From Anaerolineales bacterium UBA4826 (GTDB lineage: Bacteria > Chloroflexota > Anaerolineae > UBA4142), in the NCBI GenBank assembly GCA_002400365.1, contig DHFK01000113.1, positions 1 through 9,984 on the forward strand: DNA of 9,984 nt, given 5' to 3'. Below, piece after piece: positions 1-5,541 of the stretch (the first letter of the stretch is position 1; every line of letters starts with the position of its first letter). Position numbers and translations under genes: made by a program. Under the pieces are notes generated by a model. That model saw only the letters and a list, made by a program, of their open reading frames with translations. It was not told the DNA's origin and ran no database searches.

Positions 1-32
1 CTAGTACCGTGTCTCATAAGTTTTCCGACGGT
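1..32 (+). repeat. Left terminal inverted repeat of the IS630-type element
   Basis: Begins CTAGTACCGTGTCTCATAAG and matches the reverse complement of 1197-1228, with mismatches only at the 22nd and 23rd bases. The transposase stop codon (35-37) lies just inside it. Confidence 0.9.
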
Positions 33-34
33 TG

Positions 35-1141
35 TCAGGCGGCTAGCGGCAACCCCTTGTAGGTCCAGCGATAAGGATGCGCCCAAAGCCGATTGTGCGT
101 GCGAATGAATGCCAGAATGTGTCGCTTGAGTTCTGCGTAGTCGCACCATGACCCACGCGCCAGACCTTTGCGCTGCAGCACGCTGAACCAGATTTCAATT
201 TGATTCAACCAGGACGCATGCGTGGGTAGAAAGTGCCAGACGATTCGCCCGGGATGTTGTTCCATCCATTCCTGGGTTTCTGGGGCGGTACGTGTGCTGC
301 CATTATCACTGACCAGATGCAACACCCCATAGTCCTCGGGGGGCAACGCCCGATGCAACCGATCCAAAAAGTCAACCAGTTCTACGGCGCGATGCTGAGG
401 ATAGCAGCGACCAATGACCCGGCCGGTACTCACTTGGAAAGTGGCTAACAAATCCAAGGTGCCATGCCGTTTATACTCAAATTCGCGTCGGGTGATGTGA
501 CCCATCACCAACGGCAGGTCGGGATGTCTCCGCTCCAGAATTTGGATGCCGGGCTTTTCATCGAAGCACAACAGCGTGCCATCAGACGGAGGATGGCGGT
601 ACAAGCGGCAAATCCTGCGGCTTTTGCGCACTAAATCGGGATCGGTGCAGGTGAGCCAATAGTGCCAGCGCCAGGGCTTCAGCTCCATTTCATCCCACAG
701 GCGCACGATGGTGCTGTGAGAGATTGCGACCTTGAGCACTCCGCCGCTGAGTTGCTCTGCCAGATCGCGACTGGTGCAGACCGTAATGCCATCCGCCCGA
801 GCGGCTTGGTGCTGTTCCAGCGTCTTGAGGATCACGAGCTCCCGCTGCTCGGGAGTAAAGACGGGCGGACGCCCGGAGCGCGGCAGGTCTTGCAGACGCT
901 GCAGCACCGGAAGCTTGTTAGCCCGACCTTCCAAGAAGCGCCGCCGCCAAAAGATCACTTTGTCGCGCCCGCACTCCAAGCGTTTGGCGGTCTCCTCAAT
1001 CGTGGTGCGGTTCCGATCGGCCCACAAGAGGATGAGGATCCGTTCGAGTAGCCGGGCTGTGATCTGACCTTGGCGTTTCAGAGTACGAAGGGCCTTTTTC
1101 TCCTTTCCTTTCAGACGAATGACGTATTTGAACGGTTCCAT
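35..1141 (-). CDS. IS630-family DDE transposase
   Basis: A 368-residue transposase that would bind the terminal repeats and cut and join DNA at TA targets. The N-terminal part (about 25-100) is rich in basic residues and has the helix-turn-helix look of IS630/Tc1-like proteins. The catalytic triad is visible as D194 in CFDEKPG, D279 in HLVSDNGS and E316 in HASWLNQIEIWF, giving 36 residues between the second D and the E, as expected for IS630. Length is normal for the family and no frameshift is seen, so it does not need programmed frameshifting as some IS630 relatives do. The ATG at 1141 is preceded by a good GAGGAG (1147-1152 on the complementary strand), supporting this start. Confidence 0.93.
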   Translation of the reverse strand: MEPFKYVIRLKGKEKKALRTLKRQGQITARLLERILILLWADRNRTTIEETAKRLECGRDKVIFWRRRFLEGRANKLPVLQRLQDLPRSGRPPVFTPEQRELVILKTLEQHQAARADGITVCTSRDLAEQLSGGVLKVAISHSTIVRLWDEMELKPWRWHYWLTCTDPDLVRKSRRICRLYRHPPSDGTLLCFDEKPGIQILERRHPDLPLVMGHITRREFEYKRHGTLDLLATFQVSTGRVIGRCYPQHRAVELVDFLDRLHRALPPEDYGVLHLVSDNGSTRTAPETQEWMEQHPGRIVWHFLPTHASWLNQIEIWFSVLQRKGLARGSWCDYAELKRHILAFIRTHNRLWAHPYRWTYKGLPLAA

Positions 1142-1181
1142 GCGGGCTCCTCTAGGGTGAAGGAATCAAAATGAGGAGCCA

Positions 1182-1187
1182 ACTATA
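1182..1187 (-). promoter_or_regulatory. Possible -10 element for the IS630-type transposase
   Basis: On the minus strand this reads TGG-TATAGT, an extended-type -10, about 40 bp upstream of the transposase ATG and just inside the right terminal repeat. No convincing -35 is seen 16-18 bp upstream, so the call is weak. The same TGGTAT core occurs at three other candidate promoters in the window. Confidence 0.3.
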
Positions 1188-1196
1188 CCACATTAC

Positions 1197-1228
1197 ACCG
1201 TCGGATTACTTATGAGACACGGTACTAG
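1197..1228 (-). repeat. Right terminal inverted repeat of the IS630-type element
   Basis: Reverse complement matches 1-32 at 30 of 32 positions and ends in CTAG. It lies upstream of the transposase start. Confidence 0.9.
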
Positions 1229-1575
1229 TCGGCAATCGCTAAACAAGCAACTCATCAGCACAGCGCCCGGCGCAGATTATTGTAACACAACCCACGCGCG
1301 CTTACAAACGGACGAACGCGCCATGCTTCGCGAGTGTAATTCTGCATAGGCAGAAGCGAACATGACTGCTCGCACTTTTTCGGTCATGTTGGTGTTTGGC
1401 ACATAATCGGGTCCACGTTGCTCTGCGGGAAATCAAAGAAGAAAAACAGGAGTAGTCTCACGGCTCCAGATCGATACGGAACACTCAATCGTTCCGAGGA
1501 ATTCAGTCCCCCTACGCCAGTGAGCGTACGACTCGAATTTGTTTTCGAGACGAGACAACATTCATGGAGAGGCGA
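1229..1575. other. Gene-free stretch with small inverted repeats
   Basis: No credible coding region or promoter is seen. Three dyads occur: TTCTGC/GCAGAA at 1340-1345 and 1350-1355 (4-nt loop); AACATGAC/GTCATGTT at 1359-1366 and 1383-1390 (16-nt spacer); CTCGAA/TTCGAG at 1532-1537 and 1544-1549, just upstream of the next reading frame. None is followed by a T-tract, so none is called a terminator. They could be protein-binding sites or debris next to an insertion sequence. Confidence 0.5.
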
Positions 1576-2014
1576 ATGACAGATAGACCTACGGCCAACC
1601 TAGCTGAGTGGATCGACCAGTTCCGCGAGTATCTTCGAGTGGCCAATCGCCCGCTGACGACAGTCCGCGCCTATGGTGTCGCGCTGCGACAATATCAGGC
1701 CTTCATCGAAAATCGCGAACTGACCATCGACGCGGCCATCGCTTTTGCTCAACAGCTAAACGTCGCGCCGGTTGCAAAATCCAATTACCTCGCGGCGGTC
1801 TCCAGGTTCTACCGGTTCCTCATCGGACGCGGCTTGATTGAAATCACCAATCGAGACTGGGAACGTTTCCGCGAATTCCGGCACGATCTCGGACGGCTGG
1901 GTGAACGCATGCCTCACCCGCCATCCGACGAACCGATTCAGACGGTCTTGGAGCGCGCCCACACTCATGTGGTCAAGCCCCTTGGCGTGCGCCCTGACGA
2001 AAAAAGCAGCAGCA

Positions 2015-2043
2015 TTGACACTTTTGGGCGTCCGTGCTATGAT
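2015..2043 (+). promoter_or_regulatory. Near-consensus sigma70 promoter upstream of the hairpin region
   Basis: TTGACA at 2015-2020, a 17-bp spacer, then TATGAT at 2038-2043 preceded by TGC (extended -10). This is a perfect -35 and a 5/6 -10 at optimal spacing. Transcription would start near 2050 and run into the structured region, first through the small RNA and, if termination fails, toward int1 at 2556. It is the strongest promoter I can see in the window. Confidence 0.82.
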
Positions 2044-2066
2044 AGTGTCGCACCAAATAGAACGGC

Positions 2067-2102
2067 GCGACCCGGCCGATGCGCTAACATCAACCGGGTC
2101 GC
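2067..2102 (+). repeat. Hairpin A of the predicted small RNA
   Basis: GCGACCCGG (2067-2075) pairs perfectly with CCGGGTCGC (2094-2102). Inside the 18-nt loop, GATG (2078-2081) can pair with CATC (2088-2091), extending the stem past an internal loop. It begins about 17 nt after the predicted transcription start. Confidence 0.75.
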
Positions 2103-2142
2103 TAACCCCATCCACCTGCAGGAACAGGCAACGGGGCTGTGT

Positions 2143-2176
2143 GCATTATACCACAGTTCTACTTGTGGTCTAATGC
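2143..2176 (+). repeat. 34-bp dyad B: 13-bp arms around an 8-bp spacer
   Basis: Arm GCATTATACCACA (2143-2155) and arm TGTGGTCTAATGC (2164-2176) are complementary at 12 of 13 positions; the spacer 2156-2163 (GTTCTACT) is asymmetric. As RNA this is a stable hairpin with an 8-nt loop. As DNA the 13-8-13 layout is that of lox-type target sites of tyrosine recombinases. The left arm also holds a minus-strand TGGTATAAT, an extended -10, so the dyad might instead be an operator. No second copy of the whole site is seen in the window. Confidence 0.7.
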
Positions 2177-2184
2177 GACTGGCG

Positions 2185-2220
2185 GCCACTTCTGTCCAAC
2201 GGGATGGAGGTGGCTTTTTT
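2185..2220 (+). terminator. Intrinsic terminator ending the predicted small RNA
   Basis: A 13-bp stem pairs 2185-2197 with 2202-2214 (ten Watson-Crick and three G-U pairs) around a 4-nt loop AACG, followed at once by six T residues (2215-2220). This is a classic Rho-independent terminator on the plus strand. Confidence 0.88.
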
Positions 2221-2224
2221 GGTG

Positions 2225-2247
2225 TGGGCAGAGTGTGTGTCTGCCCA
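2225..2247 (+). repeat. Dyad D: 8-bp arms with a 7-bp spacer
   Basis: TGGGCAGA (2225-2232) and TCTGCCCA (2240-2247) are perfect complements around GTGTGTG (2233-2239). It lies between the two terminators. Short inverted arms around a 7-bp overlap are also the layout of lambda-type core sites, so a recombinase crossover site is one reading; an RNA hairpin is another. Confidence 0.65.
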
Positions 2248-2249
2248 AC

Positions 2250-2285
2250 GTAGGACGGGTGCGCCGTTCTCCGTCCTACCTTTTT
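2250..2285 (+). terminator. Second intrinsic terminator (hairpin E)
   Basis: GTAGGACGG (2250-2258) pairs perfectly with CCGTCCTAC (2271-2279), with one more G-U pair possible inside, and is followed by C then five T residues (2281-2285). It sits 30 nt after the first terminator, so it would catch read-through. Confidence 0.75.
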
Positions 2286-2295
2286 GGTTGCCCGA

Positions 2296-2348
2296 CCGCG
2301 TCAGAGCCACTTCGGGCTGCCAGTCAAAGCCAGAAGTGGCTCGCGCGG
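2296..2348 (+). repeat. Long hairpin F
   Basis: GAGCCACTTC (2304-2313) pairs perfectly with GAAGTGGCTC (2333-2342). Inside, GGCT (2315-2318) pairs with AGCC (2328-2331) across a single mismatch; outside, CCGCG (2296-2300) pairs with CGCGG (2344-2348). There is no T-tract after it. Its arm GCCACTTC also occurs in the first terminator's left arm (2185-2192), so the two stems can cross-pair. Confidence 0.75.
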
Positions 2349-2354
2349 CGAGCT

Positions 2355-2384
2355 CTGGCGTAACCGTTGCGACCGTTACGTCAG
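2355..2384 (+). repeat. Hairpin H
   Basis: CTGGCGTAAC (2355-2364) pairs with GTTACGTCAG (2375-2384), ten pairs including one G-U, around a 10-nt loop. No T-tract follows. Confidence 0.6.
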
Positions 2385-2425
2385 CTGGTTTACGCTTCTA
2401 CAAAACTGCGACACGCCGACCCGCC

Positions 2426-2439
2426 GATTCCACGGAATC
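2426..2439 (+). repeat. Short dyad GATTCC-AC-GGAATC
   Basis: Perfect 6-bp inverted repeat with a 2-bp centre. The left arm can alternatively pair with GAATCGG at 2460-2466 (with CCGATTC 2424-2430), giving two mutually exclusive RNA folds. The near-zero loop suits a dimeric DNA-binding protein site better than a hairpin. Confidence 0.5.
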
Positions 2440-2469
2440 TGCTTCAATCCAACAAGCGTGAATCGGAGA

Positions 2470-2485
2470 AGGGCGCGCGCGCCCT
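2470..2485 (+). repeat. 16-bp perfect GC-rich palindrome
   Basis: AGGGCGCGCGCGCCCT reads the same on both strands. It could be a regulator site or a cruciform-prone sequence; it lies 70 bp upstream of the int1 ATG. Confidence 0.55.
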
Positions 2486-2489
2486 ATGA

Positions 2490-2530
2490 CCTGCGCCCCT
2501 CCTGTTGACCTCGTGTCGACCGAGCGCAGG
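2490..2530 (+). repeat. Leader hairpin just upstream of int1
   Basis: CCTGCGC (2490-2496) pairs with GCGCAGG (2524-2530). Within it a GTTGAC and a GTCGAC segment can pair with one G-U. It ends 25 nt before the int1 ATG and so could affect access to the weak ribosome binding site. Confidence 0.5.
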
Positions 2531-2555
2531 CAACGAGTCAGCAGCAGGGTAGCGT

Positions 2556-3512
2556 ATGTCTCTCTCACTCGATCACCCGGCTGTGCGCGATTTCTTCTCG
2601 TTCCTCCAACTCAAGAATGTCTCTGCGGGAACCATGGGCCAATACCAATGGGCACTGAAAGACCTGTTTCGTTCTTGCCCATCTGAACTGAGTTCTCCCC
2701 AGGAGATCACGCCGGTCCACCTCCGCGAGTACATTGCTAATATGCAGGCGCGGGGTTCTGCCCCCAAGACAGTCAGTGACCGGGTCACCATTCTGAAAAG
2801 GTTCTTCGGTTTTCTTCACGCCGAAGGACACATCTCCGCGGACATTGCTTCTCGACTGCCACAACCCAGAGTTGGGAAACGGCAGCCCAAGGCTCTTTCG
2901 CTGGAGGAAACCGCGGCGTTGTTGCTTGCACCATCCGACGATCCGGGATTGGGACGCCGGGATCGCATTCTGTTTGAACTGATGTACGCTGGAGGGTTGC
3001 GCGTCGGCGAGGCGGTGAGCTTGCGCGTGACAGACATTGATTTCGAAAATGGCAGTGCGCGCGTCATCGGCAAGGGAGACAAAGAGCGCAGGATCTATCT
3101 CAAGCCGCCCGTGCAGGAGGTCATGCGAGAATACATCGCGGCGGAACAACTGACCGGGTTTCTCTTTCCGGGTTATCACGGCAAGCACTTGACCGTGCGC
3201 AACGTGGAGTTGCGCATCAAGCAGTACGCCAAATCCGCCGGCATCAAACAGCGGGTCACGCCGCACGTGTTGCGGCACTCGATTGCGGTTCACTATCTGC
3301 AGGGAGGCGCGCCGATCAATTTCATCCAGACCTTTTTGGGGCATGCCAAGCTGAGCACCACCGGGAAATACCTCCAGTTGACCGATCGGGCGTCCAAGGA
3401 AATTGCGCTCAAGACCGACACGGGTCTCGAGAAAATCATGGCGATCAATCGCAAACCCGAAAACGCGTCGGGGGTTAACGACCTATCCAAGGAGAGAGAC
3501 AAGAATGGATAA
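2556..3512 (+). CDS. Tyrosine recombinase, Xer-like (int1)
   Basis: A 318-residue site-specific recombinase, expected to cut and rejoin DNA through a covalent phosphotyrosine. The N-terminal core-binding domain spans about 5-100 and the catalytic domain about 112-285. All active-site residues are visible: R149 (GGLRVGE), K173 (GKGDKERR), H237 and R240 (HVLRHS), H263 (LGHAKLSTTG) and Y272. Size matches XerC/XerD, without the extra segment typical of integron integrases. The start at 2556 has only a weak AGGG upstream and lies behind a 500-nt hairpin-rich leader with two terminators, so expression may depend on read-through from 2015. The end overlaps int2 by 8 nt, so the two are probably made together. 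The C-terminal tail (about 290-318) is polar and charged and not conserved among the four paralogues. Confidence 0.93.
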   Translation: MSLSLDHPAVRDFFSFLQLKNVSAGTMGQYQWALKDLFRSCPSELSSPQEITPVHLREYIANMQARGSAPKTVSDRVTILKRFFGFLHAEGHISADIASRLPQPRVGKRQPKALSLEETAALLLAPSDDPGLGRRDRILFELMYAGGLRVGEAVSLRVTDIDFENGSARVIGKGDKERRIYLKPPVQEVMREYIAAEQLTGFLFPGYHGKHLTVRNVELRIKQYAKSAGIKQRVTPHVLRHSIAVHYLQGGAPINFIQTFLGHAKLSTTGKYLQLTDRASKEIALKTDTGLEKIMAINRKPENASGVNDLSKERDKNG

Positions 3513-4494
3513 CCCGCTACATGATCACCCACAGTTCAAAGCCTTCCTGGCTTATCTGCGTCTGAAGAACATCTCACGGAGCACCATTGATCGGTACACC
3601 AGGACTCTCGCTGGTCTGTTCAAAGAAGTCGGTTCGAGCGAAGGGAATCCCGCTCAGATCACGACGACCCACCTACGTTCCTACGTGTTGGGATTGCAGC
3701 AGCGGGGACTGTCCCCCAACACGGTTGCCGGTCACGTGCTGGCGATCAGGCAATTTTTTGGATTCCTGCTTGAAGAGGGTCATATCACAGCCGATCCTTC
3801 GCGGGGACTCCCGAGTCCCAAAGTGGGACAGCGCCTCCCGAAAGTGCTTTCGACTTTAGAGTTGCAGCAGTTGTTTGCCACGTTCGACGAAACGACCTGC
3901 GCCGGCCGGCGTGACAAGTTCTTCTTTCTGCTCTCGTACGCCGCCGGGCTGCGGATCAGCGAAGCGACTCATCTGCGCGTCGAGGACATCGACTGGGGTG
4001 AAGGTGCGCTGCGCGTGGTGGGCAAAGGAGACAAAGAACGGCGCATCTATCTCAAGCCACTGGTGCTGGAGCTGCTTCGGGAGTACCTCCACGAGCCAGC
4101 GATCACCGATTATCTGTTTCCAAGTCGCAACGGCGCGCCCGTGAGCGCAAGTTGTATGGACGCGCATTTCAGGCAGTCCGTCAAAGCCTCTAGAATATCC
4201 CGACCAGCCACTCCTCACAGTCTGCGGCACTCGATTGCCGTGCACTATCTCGTCGGGGGCGCGCCGCTCTCCTTTGTGCAGCACTTTCTGGGACACGCGA
4301 GCTTGGCGACGACCGGGATCTACACTCGGTTGACGGATCCGATGACCAAAGAAATCGCGCTGCGGATTCCGACAGCGACCGAGGCGGCGGAGAAAAAGCG
4401 AAAGGAATGTACACGGGTGAAGGGCGGAGCGGAGTCCGCCCAAAGTGCCGAGCAAAAGATCGGATTGGCGGAGACCGTTCTCGGGTCCAGTTGA
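3505..4494 (+). CDS. Tyrosine recombinase, Xer-like (int2)
   Basis: A 329-residue recombinase closely related to int1 and most like int3. Core-binding domain about 5-100; catalytic domain about 112-290 with R150 (GLRISE), K174 (GKGDKERR), H238 and R241 (HSLRHS), H264 (LGHASLATTG) and Y273. The ATG at 3505 is chosen over in-frame upstream starts inside int1 because GGAGAG lies 5-10 nt before it and its first residues align with the int3 N-terminus. It overlaps the int1 stop by 8 nt, the usual sign of translational coupling. It carries a longer charged tail than int3 (about 293-329). It ends 29 bp from the end of int3, which is read from the other strand; no terminator is seen between them. Confidence 0.92.
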   Translation: MDNPLHDHPQFKAFLAYLRLKNISRSTIDRYTRTLAGLFKEVGSSEGNPAQITTTHLRSYVLGLQQRGLSPNTVAGHVLAIRQFFGFLLEEGHITADPSRGLPSPKVGQRLPKVLSTLELQQLFATFDETTCAGRRDKFFFLLSYAAGLRISEATHLRVEDIDWGEGALRVVGKGDKERRIYLKPLVLELLREYLHEPAITDYLFPSRNGAPVSASCMDAHFRQSVKASRISRPATPHSLRHSIAVHYLVGGAPLSFVQHFLGHASLATTGIYTRLTDPMTKEIALRIPTATEAAEKKRKECTRVKGGAESAQSAEQKIGLAETVLGSS

Positions 4495-4709
4495 AGCCGA
4501 ATTCACTGATCTGACAACTTCGGTCACGCTTGGCGCGGCATGTTGTCTGGGGTATCTAGAGCGGTCGGAATACGTAGGACAATCTCCTTCATCATCGGGT
4601 CGGTTAGGCGCGTGTAGATTCCCGTCGTACTCAACTTTGCATGACCCAACAGCTCTTGCACGAAGGACAACGGCGCGCCGCCCATGAGGTAGTGCACGGC
4701 AATCGAGTG
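4228..4709. repeat. Imperfect inverted repeat formed by int2 and int3
   Basis: Because int2 and int3 are paralogues facing each other, their 3' halves form inverted repeats. An exact 20-nt match sits at 4228-4247 and, inverted, at 4690-4709, around the codons for the HSLRHSIAVHY block. Similarity extends further out, for example the two copies of AAAGTGCTTTCGA in int2 (near 3842) and int3 (near 5090). Confidence 0.7.
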
Positions 4710-5438
4710 GCGCAGACTGTGTGGGGTCACCCACTTGGGCAGTCCCGCCTTTTGGACGTACACCTCGAAACGCATATCCATGTTGCGCATCGTCACGGGC
4801 TGCCCCTTGCGCCCAGGGAACAGCAAGTGCTTGATCTGGAACTGGTGGACGTATTCTCGGAGCGTTTGAAGCACGGCGGGCTTGAGATAAACCCGTCGTT
4901 CCTTGTCTCCCTTGCCAATCACGCGCAGCCAACCTTCTCCCCAGTCAATGTCGTCCACGCGCAGGTGGGTGACCTCGCTGATGCGCAACCCGCCAGCATA
5001 GGCGATTTTGAAAAATATCTTATCGCGGCACACCGGCGGTGCCGTGTCATCGAAGGCCGCAAACAGCTGCTGGAGCTCCAACATCGAAAGCACTTTGGGG
5101 AGCCGCTGGCCCACTTGGGGCAACGGGATCCCGCGTGAAGGGTTCGTGGTGAGATAGTCTTCCTGGAGGAGAAAACCGAAAAAGCTCTTGACGACCATGA
5201 CGCGGTCCGCCAGTGTCTTCGGAGCAAGTCCCTGCTGCCGGAGGATCGTGAAATAGGATCGCAGTTGCTCGGCAGTGATGGTTGCAGGCGGCGCATCGCC
5301 CAGATGGACGTGGCTGAAGAGGGCACGCAAAACTTTGGTGTACTCTTCGATGGTCCTTTTTGAAACGTTCTTCAAGCGAAGATAGGCGACAAAATCCTTG
5401 AACTGTGGATGTTCGAGATAGGTCGCGTTTTCTGACAT
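4524..5438 (-). CDS. Tyrosine recombinase, Xer-like (int3)
   Basis: A 304-residue recombinase and the closest relative of int2; the two share blocks such as QRLPKVLS, ELQQLFA and DIDWGEG. Catalytic residues: R152 (GGLRISE), K176 (GKGDKERR), H240 and R243 (HSLRHS), H266 (LGHAKLSTTG) and Y275. The ATG at 5438 has an excellent AAGGAGG (5444-5450 on the complement), the best ribosome site among the four recombinases. It lies downstream of int4 on the same strand with a 103-bp gap and probably shares its transcript, though no promoter was identified. It converges with int2, so their sequences form a long inverted repeat. Confidence 0.93.
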   Translation of the reverse strand: MSENATYLEHPQFKDFVAYLRLKNVSKRTIEEYTKVLRALFSHVHLGDAPPATITAEQLRSYFTILRQQGLAPKTLADRVMVVKSFFGFLLQEDYLTTNPSRGIPLPQVGQRLPKVLSMLELQQLFAAFDDTAPPVCRDKIFFKIAYAGGLRISEVTHLRVDDIDWGEGWLRVIGKGDKERRVYLKPAVLQTLREYVHQFQIKHLLFPGRKGQPVTMRNMDMRFEVYVQKAGLPKWVTPHSLRHSIAVHYLMGGAPLSFVQELLGHAKLSTTGIYTRLTDPMMKEIVLRIPTALDTPDNMPRQA

Positions 5439-5541
5439 GGGTGCCTCCTTACACCGGTCTCGCCGGAGAATATGATGTCAATCGAAGAAAGAATCGCACG
5501 CGCTCAACTGGAGATCCAACAGTTGGAGAGGCGACCCTCGT

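Larger units (their letters stand above)
1..1228 (-). mobile_element. Complete IS630-family insertion sequence
   Basis: One transposase gene fills the element and the ends form terminal inverted repeats: 1-32 against 1197-1228, identical over the outer 21 bp and 30 of 32 overall. Both outer ends read CTAG. IS630-family elements commonly insert at TA within CTAG and duplicate the TA, so positions 2-3 and 1226-1227 can be read as the duplicated TA. The window starts at the element edge, so flanking DNA on the left cannot be checked. Ends and transposase are intact, so the copy looks potentially active. Confidence 0.9.
2050..2220 (+). ncRNA. Predicted small structured RNA, about 170 nt, unknown family
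   Basis: A strong promoter (2015-2043) and an intrinsic terminator (2185-2220) bracket about 170 nt with no credible reading frame. The transcript would contain hairpin A (2067-2102), hairpin B (2143-2176) and the terminator stem. The terminator stem uses three G-U pairs, which suggests structure kept in RNA rather than a plain DNA palindrome. It does not look like tmRNA, SRP RNA or 6S RNA. Its job is unknown; location suggests a link to the recombinase genes downstream, either as a trans-acting RNA or as the 5' leader of int1-int2. Start and end are inferred from the promoter and T-tract, so may be off by a few bases. Confidence 0.6.
1576..2253 (+). pseudogene. Truncated tyrosine recombinase (N-terminal domain only)
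   Basis: Residues about 8-105 look like the SAM-like core-binding domain of tyrosine recombinases: a helix with REYLRVANRPLTTVRAY, then NYLAAVSRFYRFLIGRGLI. The linker RMPHPPSDEPIQTVLERA (about 111-128) is where the catalytic domain normally begins. After about residue 130 the reading frame runs on to 2253, but the protein no longer resembles a recombinase: there is no Arg motif, no HxxR and no catalytic Tyr. From about 2015 the DNA is a promoter and hairpins instead. I read this as a recombinase cut off by a past insertion or deletion near 1970-2010. An isolated DNA-binding domain acting as a regulator is possible. The ATG at 1576 is preferred over 1564 because GGAGAGG lies just upstream. 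Confidence 0.6.

Noticed and set aside
2019..2028. CACTTTTGGG shared between the promoter spacer and the ISKra4 insertion point (6522-6531)
   Set aside because: Part of the second copy belongs to the insertion sequence end; a 10-bp match across 10 kb is compatible with chance or a weak target preference.
2225..2300. Integron-type attC site: GCCCAAC left of hairpin E resembles the RYYYAAC core
   Set aside because: The matching right core (GTTRRRY) is not present, GTTGCCC being the nearest. None of the four recombinases shows the extra segment that marks integron integrases, and there is no cassette array.
2067..2485. CRISPR array
   Set aside because: The repeats are inverted hairpins of different sequence, not regularly spaced direct repeats, and no cas genes are present.
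3856..4932. 358-codon open frame on the minus strand
   Set aside because: It covers the antisense of int2 and another frame of int3, both of which have complete active sites; no independent protein features.
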